64,000 bases of DNA from Candidatus Nitrosotalea bavarica (GTDB taxonomy: Archaea; Thermoproteota; Nitrososphaeria; Nitrososphaerales; Nitrosopumilaceae): the NCBI RefSeq assembly GCF_900167955.1, contig NZ_FUYK01000007.1, positions 81,449-145,448 on the forward strand. Reading direction: 5' to 3'. The notes under the pieces were generated by a model. That model did no database searches. It was not told the origin of the DNA and saw only the letters and a list, made by a program, of their open reading frames with translations. The position numbers and the translations under genes were made by a program. Positions 17,313 to 25,658 of the stretch are shown piece by piece; the first letter of the stretch is position 1, and every line of letters begins with the position of its first letter.

Positions 17313-17732
17313 ATGGGATTATTTGGGAAAAAACCAGCAAAATACGTTTTGTTTGCATGCATAGAAAATGCTGGACGAAGTCAGATGGCAGAAGGTTTCT
17401 TTAGAAAATATGCTCCAAAGGGATGGACTGCAATGAGCGGCGGTTCTAGTCCAAAATCATACGTCAATCCGCTTGCAATGGAGGTGATGAAAGAAATTGG
17501 AGTTGACATTAGCAGTCACAAGTCAAAGATACTGTCAGAAGATAAAATCCGAGGTGCAGAGTTGAAGGTGAATATGGGCTGTATGGATACTACGGAATGT
17601 CCAACTCTTATTCTTGGTAATTATGTAGATTGGGGAATTGAGGATCCTAAAGACAAACCGATAGAGAAAGTCCGAAAGATAAGAGATGAAATAGAGATTA
17701 GAGTAAAAGAACTTGTCAAGGAATTAAAATGA
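17313..17732 (+). CDS. arsC: Arsenate reductase, low-molecular-weight phosphatase type (copy 1)
   Basis: Reduces arsenate to arsenite using a Cys relay. The phosphatase loop CIENAGRS (Cys16-Arg22), the relay pair Cys90 and Cys96 (NMGCMDTTECP) and the DP motif (Asp111) of thioredoxin-coupled ArsC are present in 139 residues. The spacing of the relay Cys pair is slightly shorter than in the Staphylococcus enzyme. It overlaps arsM by 4 bases (ATGA). A second, diverged copy follows at 18494. Confidence 0.92.
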   Translation: MGLFGKKPAKYVLFACIENAGRSQMAEGFFRKYAPKGWTAMSGGSSPKSYVNPLAMEVMKEIGVDISSHKSKILSEDKIRGAELKVNMGCMDTTECPTLILGNYVDWGIEDPKDKPIEKVRKIRDEIEIRVKELVKELK

Positions 17733-18487
17733 GTGAAACAATAAAGGAAAAGGTAAAGGCGAGATACGGCAAGATTGCATTAACTGGCAACTCTGACTGC
17801 TGTTGCATGCCCGGCGAATGCAGTACAAATGATTCTGTTATTGATGCTACAAAAATAATTGGCTATGATCCAAAAGAATTAGAATCAATCCCACAAGAAT
17901 CCATTTTAGGTGTAGGCTGTGGTGCACCAATAAAATTTGCTGATCTCAAAGAAGGTGAAACAGTTCTAGATCTTGGTTCAGGTGCAGGAATTGATGCATT
18001 CCTGTCTGCAAACAAGGTGTCAAAATCAGGCAAGGTAATTGGTATTGATATGACTGATGAAATGTTAGAAAAAGCAAGAACAAATGCACGTAATGGTAAT
18101 TATACAAATGTAGAATTTAGAAAAGGAGACATTGAAAAAAATATCCCAGTCGATGATGATGCCATTGATGCAGTAATCAGTAACTGCGTGATCAATCTTA
18201 CTTCAGACAAGACAAGTGCCTTCAAGGAGATTTATAGAATATTAAGAAAGGGCGGAAGAATGGTAATCTCTGATCTAGTCACAGACAGGGAGCTAGAACA
18301 AGACCAAGTCAATGCAGAACAATGGTGTAGCTGCATTGATGGTGCATTGACACAGGAACACTATATTGAAAGCATCACGAAAGCCGGCTTTCATAATATT
18401 AGTGTTCTAGACCAGAGGGTGTACATGGAAGGTGAAAAGGTAAATGGCAGAAAAATCACCAGCCTTGTAATTAAAGCAATAAAGTGA
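17729..18487 (+). CDS. arsM: Arsenite S-adenosylmethionine methyltransferase
   Basis: Methylates trivalent arsenic. 252 residues with the SAM motif DLGSGAG (81-87), the conserved Cys64 (GVGCGAP), Cys153 (SNCVINL) and Cys202 (WCSCIDGAL) that coordinate arsenite in known ArsM proteins, and a Cys-rich N-terminus SDCCCMPGEC (residues 22-31). Start ATG overlaps the arsC1 stop. The product would be methylated arsenicals that may leave as gas or through the aquaporin encoded downstream. Confidence 0.94.
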   Translation: MSETIKEKVKARYGKIALTGNSDCCCMPGECSTNDSVIDATKIIGYDPKELESIPQESILGVGCGAPIKFADLKEGETVLDLGSGAGIDAFLSANKVSKSGKVIGIDMTDEMLEKARTNARNGNYTNVEFRKGDIEKNIPVDDDAIDAVISNCVINLTSDKTSAFKEIYRILRKGGRMVISDLVTDRELEQDQVNAEQWCSCIDGALTQEHYIESITKAGFHNISVLDQRVYMEGEKVNGRKITSLVIKAIK

Positions 18488-18493
18488 TTTTTT

Positions 18494-18916
18494 ATGAATT
18501 TTTTCTGGCAACAAAAAGACAAAAAAAAGATTCTATTTGTTTGTGTTGAAAATGCAGGACGAAGTCAGATGGCAGAAGGTTTCTTTAGAAAATATGCTCC
18601 TACGGGATATGAAGTAATAAGTGCTGGAACAAAACCCACGCCAGAGATAAATCCTATTGCCGTAGAAGCTATGAAAGAAATTGGCATAGATCTAAGCAAA
18701 CAAAAGCCCAAAGTGCTAACTAATGAAATTATTTCCGATTCGATTTTGAGCGTAAACATGGGATGTATGGATAAAACCGAGTGTCCTGTGGTTTTTATGA
18801 AACATTCTGTTGACTGGAACATTGAAGATCCCAAAGGAAAACCCATTGAGAAAGTCCGAGAGATAAGAGATACCATTGAACTAAAGGTAAGACAACTTTG
18901 CAAAACTCTAGAATAA
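18494..18916 (+). CDS. arsC: Arsenate reductase, low-molecular-weight phosphatase type (copy 2)
   Basis: Paralogue of the gene at 17313: 140 residues with CVENAGRS (Cys17-Arg23), relay Cys91 and Cys97 (NMGCMDKTECP) and Asp112-Pro. The two copies share long identical stretches such as AGRSQMAEGFFRKYAP, at DNA level too, which points to duplication within the cluster. A substrate split (for example phosphatase versus reductase) is possible but not shown. Its last 19 bases overlap the TTG start of the aquaporin gene. Confidence 0.91.
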   Translation: MNFFWQQKDKKKILFVCVENAGRSQMAEGFFRKYAPTGYEVISAGTKPTPEINPIAVEAMKEIGIDLSKQKPKVLTNEIISDSILSVNMGCMDKTECPVVFMKHSVDWNIEDPKGKPIEKVREIRDTIELKVRQLCKTLE

Positions 18917-19581
18917 CAAATTGGTTATCCACTAATCAAAAGAGGTTCTTTGCTGAATTAATTGGTACATTTGTTGTAGTAGTATTTGCAACAGGTTCTG
19001 TTGTACTGGCTGTAAAATATTCTGAAACATTTGGTCTCTGGTTTGTAGCTCTTGCTCCAGCAGTTGCAGTAACAATAATGGTCTATGCATTTGGAAAAAT
19101 ATCTATGGCACATTTCAATCCAACAGTAACGGTTGGATTTTTTATTACAAAACATATGCCAAAGAATCTCTTTCCTGTATATTTCATTGCAGAGATAATT
19201 GGTGCACTATTAGGCAGCATCTTTGTAAAATATATTATAGGCACGGAAGCAAATCTTGGAGCAAACGCTCCAGATTATCACTTCCAAATTCCTATCATTG
19301 TTGGAGTTGAGATTTTAGCTACTGCATTGTTGATGACTGTGATTATGTTAGTTGTTCATACAAAAGGACTACGAGGATTTGGTGGAATTGTAATAGGTGC
19401 AATGGTGGGTCTTGATATCTTCTTTTTTGCATTTATTTCAGGAGCTTCTATGAATCCCGCAAGAGCATTAGCACCCGCAATAGTATCTGGTTATCTTGAT
19501 AATCTATGGTTGTACTGGACTGCTCCATTCATAGGGTCTGCAATAATTGCTGTTATTTACAGAAAAAAGTTTGTGAAATAA
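18898..19581 (+). CDS. Aquaporin/glycerol-facilitator family channel (AqpS-like)
   Basis: 227 residues with six membrane segments and two half-helix signatures: HFNPTVTVG (NPT, about 74-76, in place of the first NPA) and GASMNPARA (NPA, about 186-188). In the rhizobial arsR-aqpS-arsC operon such a channel lets arsenite made by ArsC flow out down its gradient. Here, too, no Acr3 or ArsB pump is seen in the cluster. Start TTG overlaps arsC2, so it belongs to the same transcript. Confidence 0.9.
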   Translation: MQNSRITNWLSTNQKRFFAELIGTFVVVVFATGSVVLAVKYSETFGLWFVALAPAVAVTIMVYAFGKISMAHFNPTVTVGFFITKHMPKNLFPVYFIAEIIGALLGSIFVKYIIGTEANLGANAPDYHFQIPIIVGVEILATALLMTVIMLVVHTKGLRGFGGIVIGAMVGLDIFFFAFISGASMNPARALAPAIVSGYLDNLWLYWTAPFIGSAIIAVIYRKKFVK

Positions 19582-19589
19582 TCATCTCT

Positions 19590-19600
19590 TACAGTAATAT
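19590..19600 (+). promoter_or_regulatory. TATA-like element ahead of tRNA-Ser
   Basis: The AT-rich element around TAATATATAG lies about 40-50 bases before the mature tRNA 5' end, consistent with an archaeal box A and a short 5' leader removed by RNase P. It is also the first TATA-like element after the arsenic cluster. Confidence 0.5.
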
Positions 19601-19640
19601 ATAGTCGGTTTTACAACGAAATTGAATTGGCGAGATGAAT

Positions 19641-19739
19641 GCCGGGGTCGCCTAGCCTGGTAGGGCGCGCGCCTGGAAATTAGAAAACCATAAAGCGCGT
19701 ACTCGCAAGGGTTCGAGAGTTCAAATCTCTCTCCCGGCG
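19641..19739 (+). tRNA. tRNA-Ser (GGA) with a 15-base intron
   Basis: Acceptor GCCGGGG pairs with TCCCGGC (19732-19738), discriminator G at 19739; CCA is not encoded in full. D arm 19650-19666 with GG in the loop; anticodon stem CGCGC/GCGCG (19668-19672, 19695-19699); anticodon GGA at 19675-19677; T loop TTCAAAT with GAGAG/CTCTC stem. A long variable arm (19700-19714, ACTC/GGGT stem) marks serine. The anticodon loop is 22 bases, so an intron of 15 bases (19679-19693) sits after position 37, the canonical archaeal site. The endonuclease homologue is at 51567. Confidence 0.96.
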
Positions 19740-19782
19740 CCTTTTACAAATCCATTAATCTCACTATGGTATTTTTACATCA

Positions 19783-21072
19783 TTGGAAAAATATGATATT
19801 GCAATAATTGGGGGAGGTTTACTTGGAACTTCAATCTCATATTGGATTTCAAATTTGTATGATGCAAAAGTTGCAGTAATTGAGAAAGAATCTGAGGTTG
19901 GAATGCATACTAGCAGTCGTAATACGGGGGTAGTTCATTCTCCGTTTTATCTTAATCCTGATAAAAAAGGAAAGCTTGCAAGAGCCGCATTTCTTTCTCA
20001 TGAAATGTGGAAGACATTTGCCCAAACAAAGGGATTACCATGGAATATGGTTGGTACCATGGAAATTGCACTTGATGAGAACCAACACAAAATTCTTGAA
20101 AAGTATATGGATTGGGGTCCAAAAAATGGCATGTCAGAGAAAGATGCTGATCTACTAAATAGTAATGAAGTCACCCAAAGAGAGCCAAACATCAGATGTC
20201 ACTCTGCAATTCACTGTAAAACTGACGCGGTGGTTGATTATGGAGAGTTTACACGAAAACTAAAAGAAGAATCACAAAGAAATGGGACTAAATTTTTGTT
20301 AAATAAAAAACTAGAGTCAATTGAAGATCTAGATGGTTCCACGACACTTGCATTTCAAAATAAAGAAAAAATTAGTTCAAAGATTATAGTAAACTGCGCT
20401 GGTGGTTATTCACTTGATATTGCAAAAAAGTTTGGATTGGCAAATGATTATTCCAGTCTTCATTTTAGAGGGGAATACTGGATTGCAAGTGAACAATATT
20501 CTAATCTAGTCAAGACCAATGTTTACTCTGTTCCAAAATATCCTGATTTTCCTTTTCTTGATCCCCATTGGATTATTAGATCTGATGGAAAAAGTGAAGT
20601 AGGACCAAATGCAGTTCCTGTTTCAAGCCCTGAAACTTATTCTGGTTATGTGGGAGATATTGAAACATTCATTTCTAAACTCACAGAAGTAGTTACAGGA
20701 AGTACCAGAAAATTACTTCTTAATGCAGATTTTATGAATTTGGTGGCAAAGGAATGGTTAAGCTCCTTATCGAAAACTGTCATGATAGAACGTATACAGG
20801 AATTTATGCCAAAGGTTAAACCCGAGTTCTTTTCAGAACGGGGCACTGCTGGAATTAGAACTCCTCTCATAACTCCTGATGGAAATTTCTTGCCAGACGT
20901 GTTAGAACTTTCGGGTCTAAACTCATATCATATTCTAAACTACAACTCTCCTGGTGCAACGGGGGCTCCTGCTTATTCTGCATATGTGGTAAAATCCATG
21001 CAGGAAAAAGGACTATTACAGTATAAAACACGAAAAACTGATTCTATTTGGGATTTTGAAACTATTGTCTGA
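19783..21072 (+). CDS. lhgO: FAD-dependent L-2-hydroxyglutarate oxidase/dehydrogenase family
   Basis: 429 residues: N-terminal FAD fold (YDIAIIGGGLLGTSISYW, about 4-21), then SSRNTGVVHSPFYLNPDKKG, typical of the L-2-hydroxyglutarate dehydrogenase branch of the DAO family, and a C-terminal FAD segment with YNSPGATGAPAYSAY. It oxidises L-2-hydroxyglutarate to 2-oxoglutarate in its relatives. Start is TTG at 19783. The substrate is inferred. The D-2-hydroxyacid dehydrogenase and the 2-oxoacid:ferredoxin oxidoreductase genes nearby suggest a local theme of 2-oxoacid metabolism. Confidence 0.85.
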   Translation: MEKYDIAIIGGGLLGTSISYWISNLYDAKVAVIEKESEVGMHTSSRNTGVVHSPFYLNPDKKGKLARAAFLSHEMWKTFAQTKGLPWNMVGTMEIALDENQHKILEKYMDWGPKNGMSEKDADLLNSNEVTQREPNIRCHSAIHCKTDAVVDYGEFTRKLKEESQRNGTKFLLNKKLESIEDLDGSTTLAFQNKEKISSKIIVNCAGGYSLDIAKKFGLANDYSSLHFRGEYWIASEQYSNLVKTNVYSVPKYPDFPFLDPHWIIRSDGKSEVGPNAVPVSSPETYSGYVGDIETFISKLTEVVTGSTRKLLLNADFMNLVAKEWLSSLSKTVMIERIQEFMPKVKPEFFSERGTAGIRTPLITPDGNFLPDVLELSGLNSYHILNYNSPGATGAPAYSAYVVKSMQEKGLLQYKTRKTDSIWDFETIV

Positions 21073-21119
21073 AAATAACTTGAATCAAGATTAATATTCT
21101 GAAATCAAAAAACGAATCT

Positions 21120-21380
21120 GTGTTTCCCGAACATTGTTCTATTAGAAAAATGGGTAAGGATTGTCCAATGCCGCCTGAATTTGTAATTTCTATACAATCT
21201 AAAGATGGTGAATACATGGTTGGTGTTGCATGTGATGGACACAAAAATGCATTTACTGAAAAGTTAGAGTCTCTACAAAAAGAAGGTAAGGTCCCACAAG
21301 GAACTATTAATTTTACTGGCCTAAAACCAGTTGGTACTAATTGTATCAGAATAGATCCTAATGATCTAATTGAACTCTAG
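21120..21380 (+). CDS. Small hypothetical protein with conserved Cys
   Basis: An 86-residue soluble protein starting at GTG 21120. Three or four Cys (MFPEHCSIRKMGKDCPMPPE, then ACDGHKNAF, and TNCIRIDP) and the rest mixed alpha/beta. I do not recognise a family. The codon use matches its neighbours. It is convergent with the dehydrogenase at 21401, with 20 bases between stops. Confidence 0.6.
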   Translation: MFPEHCSIRKMGKDCPMPPEFVISIQSKDGEYMVGVACDGHKNAFTEKLESLQKEGKVPQGTINFTGLKPVGTNCIRIDPNDLIEL

Positions 21381-21400
21381 CCTATAGTCTAATAATTATT

Positions 21401-22363
21401 TTATAATTTAACTTGGTAAATCGGTTTTCTACCAGAGAGTGAAAGTATTAAATTCTTGATTGCTATCTCTGCCATTTTCTTTCTTGTTTCTACAGTGGCA
21501 CTCCCACTATGAGGTGTTAGTACAACATTATTCATTTTTACAATCGGATGTTTTGAATTAATTGGTTCTCTTTGAAATACATCAAGACCAGCTCCTGCAA
21601 TTATTTTTCTTTTTAATGCAATGGCAAGATCTTTTTCATTTATTATTTTACCACGAGCCGTATTGATCAAAAATGAAGTCTTCTTCATTTTCTTAAGTAA
21701 TTTTAAATTCACAATTTCATGTGTTTGTGGTGTATATGGTGAGTGGATACTTACCACATCACTTGTTCTAAAAAGATTATCTAGTGATACGTATTTCACT
21801 CCTATTTTTTTTTCCTCTTTAATTGATAGTCTAGTTCTGCTGTGATAAATTATCTTCATCTCAAAACCTGTAGCTCTTTTTGCCACTGCTTTACCTATTC
21901 TTCCCATTCCGAATATGCCCAGAGTCTTTTGATATAGATCAGTTCCAAGAAATTCATAAGGACCAAATATTGTATTCCATTTATCGTTACGAATTAGTTT
22001 GTCGCACTCAGGTATTCTTCTGAAAAGAGATAGCATCAAAGCCATTGTCATATCAGCAGTAGCTCGAGTCAATACTTCTGGTGTATGGCCTACTGGAATG
22101 CCTTTACTCATAGCAGTCTTGATATCTATATGATCATAGCCTACGCTATACGCGGAAATTGCCTTAAGTTTAGTTCCAGCATTAATTACGTCAGCATCTA
22201 TAGAATCATACGGGTAACAAATTATCCCATCTTTATCCTTGATTTTTGACATCAGTAACTTTTTTGGCATCGGAATATTTCCAGTATAGATTTCTACATC
22301 GTATTTCTTTTTGAGCTCCTTTATAGCAAAATCATGCAGCCTTCTTGTGAGTAATATTTTCAA
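21401..22363 (-). CDS. D-2-hydroxyacid dehydrogenase (glyoxylate/phosphoglycerate type)
   Basis: 320 residues of the NAD-dependent D-isomer-specific family: dinucleotide motif LGIFGMGRIGKAVAKRA (about 150), catalytic Arg in INTARGKIINEKDL, the Glu in DVFQREP, and His in LTPHSGSA. Length and absence of an ACT domain fit glyoxylate/hydroxypyruvate reductase rather than full SerA. Reaction is probably reduction of a 2-oxoacid by NAD(P)H. A Lys/Arg-rich N-terminus is typical for archaeal members. Confidence 0.88.
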   Translation of the reverse strand: MKILLTRRLHDFAIKELKKKYDVEIYTGNIPMPKKLLMSKIKDKDGIICYPYDSIDADVINAGTKLKAISAYSVGYDHIDIKTAMSKGIPVGHTPEVLTRATADMTMALMLSLFRRIPECDKLIRNDKWNTIFGPYEFLGTDLYQKTLGIFGMGRIGKAVAKRATGFEMKIIYHSRTRLSIKEEKKIGVKYVSLDNLFRTSDVVSIHSPYTPQTHEIVNLKLLKKMKKTSFLINTARGKIINEKDLAIALKRKIIAGAGLDVFQREPINSKHPIVKMNNVVLTPHSGSATVETRKKMAEIAIKNLILSLSGRKPIYQVKL

Positions 22364-22496
22364 CTATTTTCAATGTGTAAATGACAATTTTAAGCGTATC
22401 ATGATGAAAAATTAACTAATCCTGAGTAAAAATCGACATAAAGAATTCATTTCGTGCCTTTACAACAACTCATTTATAATTAATCAAAGTAATGAT

Positions 22497-22637
22497 ATGC
22501 AATTGAAACACAAAGATGAGTTTGCCATTTGTGTGCAATGTAGAAATCCTTTAGAAAAATGTGTATGTGTTTGCCCATTTTGTGGTGAACGTGATAAATG
22601 CGAATGTGCCTTGTTTGATGCAGCAACTGGCGGTTAG
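22497..22637 (+). CDS. Cys-rich zinc-ribbon micro-protein, 46 residues
   Basis: A complete small frame from ATG 22497 to TAG 22637. Seven or more Cys occur as CVQCRNPLEKCVCVCPFCG, then CEC, which suits binding of one or two zinc ions. A TATA-like stretch (CATTTATAATTAAT, 22471-22484) is placed about 15-25 bases ahead. Codon use resembles real genes here. It lies in the divergent spacer between the dehydrogenase and korA. Function unknown; the length hides it from most gene callers. Confidence 0.7.
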   Translation: MQLKHKDEFAICVQCRNPLEKCVCVCPFCGERDKCECALFDAATGG

Positions 22638-22698
22638 CATGCAGTCTTTTCAAAAAAATCATAGAATTATTAATATTTGATGAGTGTTTAGATGCATC

Positions 22699-24612
22699 AT
22701 GTCTTCTATTGATCTAACTTGGGTTATTGGCGGTCCTCAAGGAGGCGGTGTTGAAACTGCTGCAAATATTTTTGCTGGTGCATGTGCAGGTTATGGTCTG
22801 AAAGTATTTGGTAAAAGAGAATTTTATTCTAATATCAAAGGTGAACACAGTTACTTTGGAGTCCGTGTTTCTGATAAGATAGTCAGATCAAATGTAAGTG
22901 GAATTACAATGTTAGTAGGTTTTGACGCTGAGACCTTATTTCGACATGCGGATGCGGTGTTTGACGATGGTGCAATAGTGTATGAATCTGATTTATCTGA
23001 TATAAAAATAGACGAAGTTCATACTCTTGACGCGCAATTCAAGGAACGCCTCAAAAAATACCTTTTATCAAAAAATAAACCATTGACCATTCAAGGTTCA
23101 CTTGATGCAGCAAAGGAGAGGGGAGTTACACTCTATCCTGTCTCATTCAAAGAAATCCTAGGTAATTTATCTGATGAGACCAAAAATCCAAAATTACGTG
23201 GAATGTTTCGTATGCAAAATGTTCTTGCTGTTTCTATATCTATTGGATTGCTAGGACTGCCGCCTGAAACATTGCTGAAATCTGTAGGATCAGTATTTTC
23301 AAGAAAAGCAGAGATTGCAGAGATGAATAAAACTGCAGCAAACTATGCTTATAATTTTTCTACAGTAAAGTATTCTAAATTCAAATATCAATTATATCCA
23401 ATTCCAAAAGAAGAACATACGATGCTAGCTCAAGGCTTTCAATCTACTAGTCTTGGAAAGATAGCATGTGGTTGTAGGTTTCAATCTTACTATCCAATTA
23501 CGCCAGCATCAGATGAAAGTGTATTTTTAGAATCAAATGAAATTTTTGAGGTTGAAAACAACAGACCTGGATCTACCCTAGTTGTACAAACAGAAGATGA
23601 GATATCTGCAATAGGGATGATTATTGGTGCATCCTTGACAGGAGCTAGATCTTCGACAAGTACATCAGGTCCAGGTTTCTCTCTTATGGCAGAAGCTCTT
23701 GGTTGGGCTGGAATAAACGAAGTTCCAATTGTAGTAACTTTGTATCAAAGAAGTGGTCCCTCGACAGGTCTCCCCACAAGACATGGACAGGATGATTTAC
23801 AATTTGCAATTCATGCTGGACATGGTGACTTTCCAAGAATTGTATATGCGTCAGGTGATACGGAAGAGGGATTTTACGATACTGCAAAATGTTTCAACTT
23901 TGCTGACATTTATCAAATCCCTGTAATACACATGATGGACAAATTTATTGCAAGTACAGTTTCCACTGTAAAAAGATTTGATCCAACCAAGATAACAATA
24001 GAACGTGGAAAACTTCTTGAAAAAATTGAAGAGCCGGGATATAAAAGATTCACACCATCACCAGATGGCATATCTCCAAGATCAAGACTTGGACTTGAAA
24101 ATGGAATATTTTGGAATACTGGAGATGAGAGTGATGAATCCGGTCACATATCAGAAGATCCAGAAAATCGTATTTATAAAATGGACAAGCGTGAGCATAA
24201 AATGGAACTTGCACTAGATCAAATTCCTAAAGAAGACCAGGCGATAAACTATGGAATATCAGATTTTTGTATTCTTAGCTGGGGTTCAACAAAAGGACCC
24301 ATCTTGGATGCTATTGAAATGCTCAATAAAGCAGGCTATAAGGTTGGATTTATCCAAATCAAAATGCTGCATCCATTTCCCACCAAATATGTCCAGTCCT
24401 TACTTTCAGGAGTTAAAAAAATAATTGATATCGAAGCAAATCAATCTGGACAAATGGGTTCATTACTTAATGAATATTTAGATAGGAAAGTTGACTATTA
24501 CATATTAAAATACACAGGAAGACCAATGACTTGTAATGAACTCTTTGATTCTATCAAAAAAATTATCGACAATAAATCTGAGAAAAAACAGGTGTTAACA
24601 TATGGTGTCTAA
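22699..24612 (+). CDS. korA: 2-oxoacid:ferredoxin oxidoreductase, fused gamma/alpha subunit
   Basis: Oxidative decarboxylation of 2-oxoacids with CoA, or the reductive reverse, using ferredoxin. The N-terminal gamma domain is at about 1-190 (GGPQGGGVETAANIFAGACA), and the alpha domain with YPITPASDESVF begins near 240. The two-subunit (fused alpha-gamma plus beta) form is the one common in archaea. ATG at 22699 is used; GTG at 22684 is upstream. Overlaps the beta gene. The likely substrate is 2-oxoglutarate or pyruvate; sequence does not decide. Confidence 0.94.
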   Translation: MSSIDLTWVIGGPQGGGVETAANIFAGACAGYGLKVFGKREFYSNIKGEHSYFGVRVSDKIVRSNVSGITMLVGFDAETLFRHADAVFDDGAIVYESDLSDIKIDEVHTLDAQFKERLKKYLLSKNKPLTIQGSLDAAKERGVTLYPVSFKEILGNLSDETKNPKLRGMFRMQNVLAVSISIGLLGLPPETLLKSVGSVFSRKAEIAEMNKTAANYAYNFSTVKYSKFKYQLYPIPKEEHTMLAQGFQSTSLGKIACGCRFQSYYPITPASDESVFLESNEIFEVENNRPGSTLVVQTEDEISAIGMIIGASLTGARSSTSTSGPGFSLMAEALGWAGINEVPIVVTLYQRSGPSTGLPTRHGQDDLQFAIHAGHGDFPRIVYASGDTEEGFYDTAKCFNFADIYQIPVIHMMDKFIASTVSTVKRFDPTKITIERGKLLEKIEEPGYKRFTPSPDGISPRSRLGLENGIFWNTGDESDESGHISEDPENRIYKMDKREHKMELALDQIPKEDQAINYGISDFCILSWGSTKGPILDAIEMLNKAGYKVGFIQIKMLHPFPTKYVQSLLSGVKKIIDIEANQSGQMGSLLNEYLDRKVDYYILKYTGRPMTCNELFDSIKKIIDNKSEKKQVLTYGV

Positions 24613-25567
24613 TGTAGCTGATTACAAAACTGAAGTACACAATGATTGGTGTCCAGGATGTGGGGATTTTGGAATAGTTAGTGCAATTCAAATGGCTCTT
24701 GCAGAAATGGAAATTCCAAGACATAAAGCTGCAATATTTTCTGGAGTAGGATGTTCTGGAAAAACATCTCATTATCTTAATGTATATGGCGTTCACACTT
24801 TGCATGGTAGAGTACTTCCATTTTCACAAGGTGCAAAACTTGCAAATCCTGAAATGACTGTTGTAGCAGTAGGTGGAGATGGAGATGGATTGGGAATTGG
24901 GGCTGGACATTTTGTTGCAGCTGGTAGAAGAAATGTAGATATGACTTATCTCATATTTAACAATGGAGTGTATGGTCTTACCAAAGGACAAGCATCTCCC
25001 ACACTCAAGCTTGGATTGAAAACCAAATCTCTTCCTGAACCCAATGTCAATCAATCAGTAAATCCAATCGCATTAGCTATAGCAAGTGGATTTACATTTG
25101 TTGCAAGAGGTTATGCGTACGATGTACGACAGCTTAAGGATTTGATAATTGCAGCAGTAAAACACCGAGGTCTTTCGTTTCTTGATGTATTGCAACCATG
25201 TCCAACTTACAATGATATCAATACAAGAGATTGGTTCTCAGGAATGGATAACATTGATGAAATGACAAATAGGCCAAGACCAAGAATCTACAAGCTTGAG
25301 GATGTGGGATATGATCCAGTTGTACACATAGACTCCCCAGCAGAAGAAAATGAGAAACTAACTCAGGCATTGATCAAGTCTAACGAATGGGATTCAAAGA
25401 TCCCAACCGGAATATTTTACCAAAATGATATATCTGCATCCTATGATGAAAGAATGTCAGAACGAATTCCAAACTATCTTGAAAACCCTCCGGCATATCA
25501 AGTAATTTCTTCTGGTGGCAAGTCAATAACTGATATATCTAAAATGCTTGATAAGCTAGAAATCTAA
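24602..25567 (+). CDS. korB: 2-oxoacid:ferredoxin oxidoreductase, beta subunit
   Basis: Beta subunit of 321 residues with the thiamine diphosphate-binding region GDGDGLGIGAGHFVAAGRR (about 97-115) and NNGVYGLTKGQASPT, plus Cys residues of the [4Fe-4S] cluster (WCPGCGDFG and GCSGKTSHY near the N-terminus, and LQPCPTYN). ATG starts inside the end of the alpha gene (11-base overlap). The electron acceptor could be the ferredoxin at 42452. Confidence 0.95.
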   Translation: MVSNVADYKTEVHNDWCPGCGDFGIVSAIQMALAEMEIPRHKAAIFSGVGCSGKTSHYLNVYGVHTLHGRVLPFSQGAKLANPEMTVVAVGGDGDGLGIGAGHFVAAGRRNVDMTYLIFNNGVYGLTKGQASPTLKLGLKTKSLPEPNVNQSVNPIALAIASGFTFVARGYAYDVRQLKDLIIAAVKHRGLSFLDVLQPCPTYNDINTRDWFSGMDNIDEMTNRPRPRIYKLEDVGYDPVVHIDSPAEENEKLTQALIKSNEWDSKIPTGIFYQNDISASYDERMSERIPNYLENPPAYQVISSGGKSITDISKMLDKLEI

Positions 25568-25658
25568 CTAAAAATTCTATAATCCTTTAGAAAAATTGGT
25601 GGTCGCTTCCGATAATGAAATAAGTTATTAGCATCTTCGTAAAAAGGGTAATTCTACG

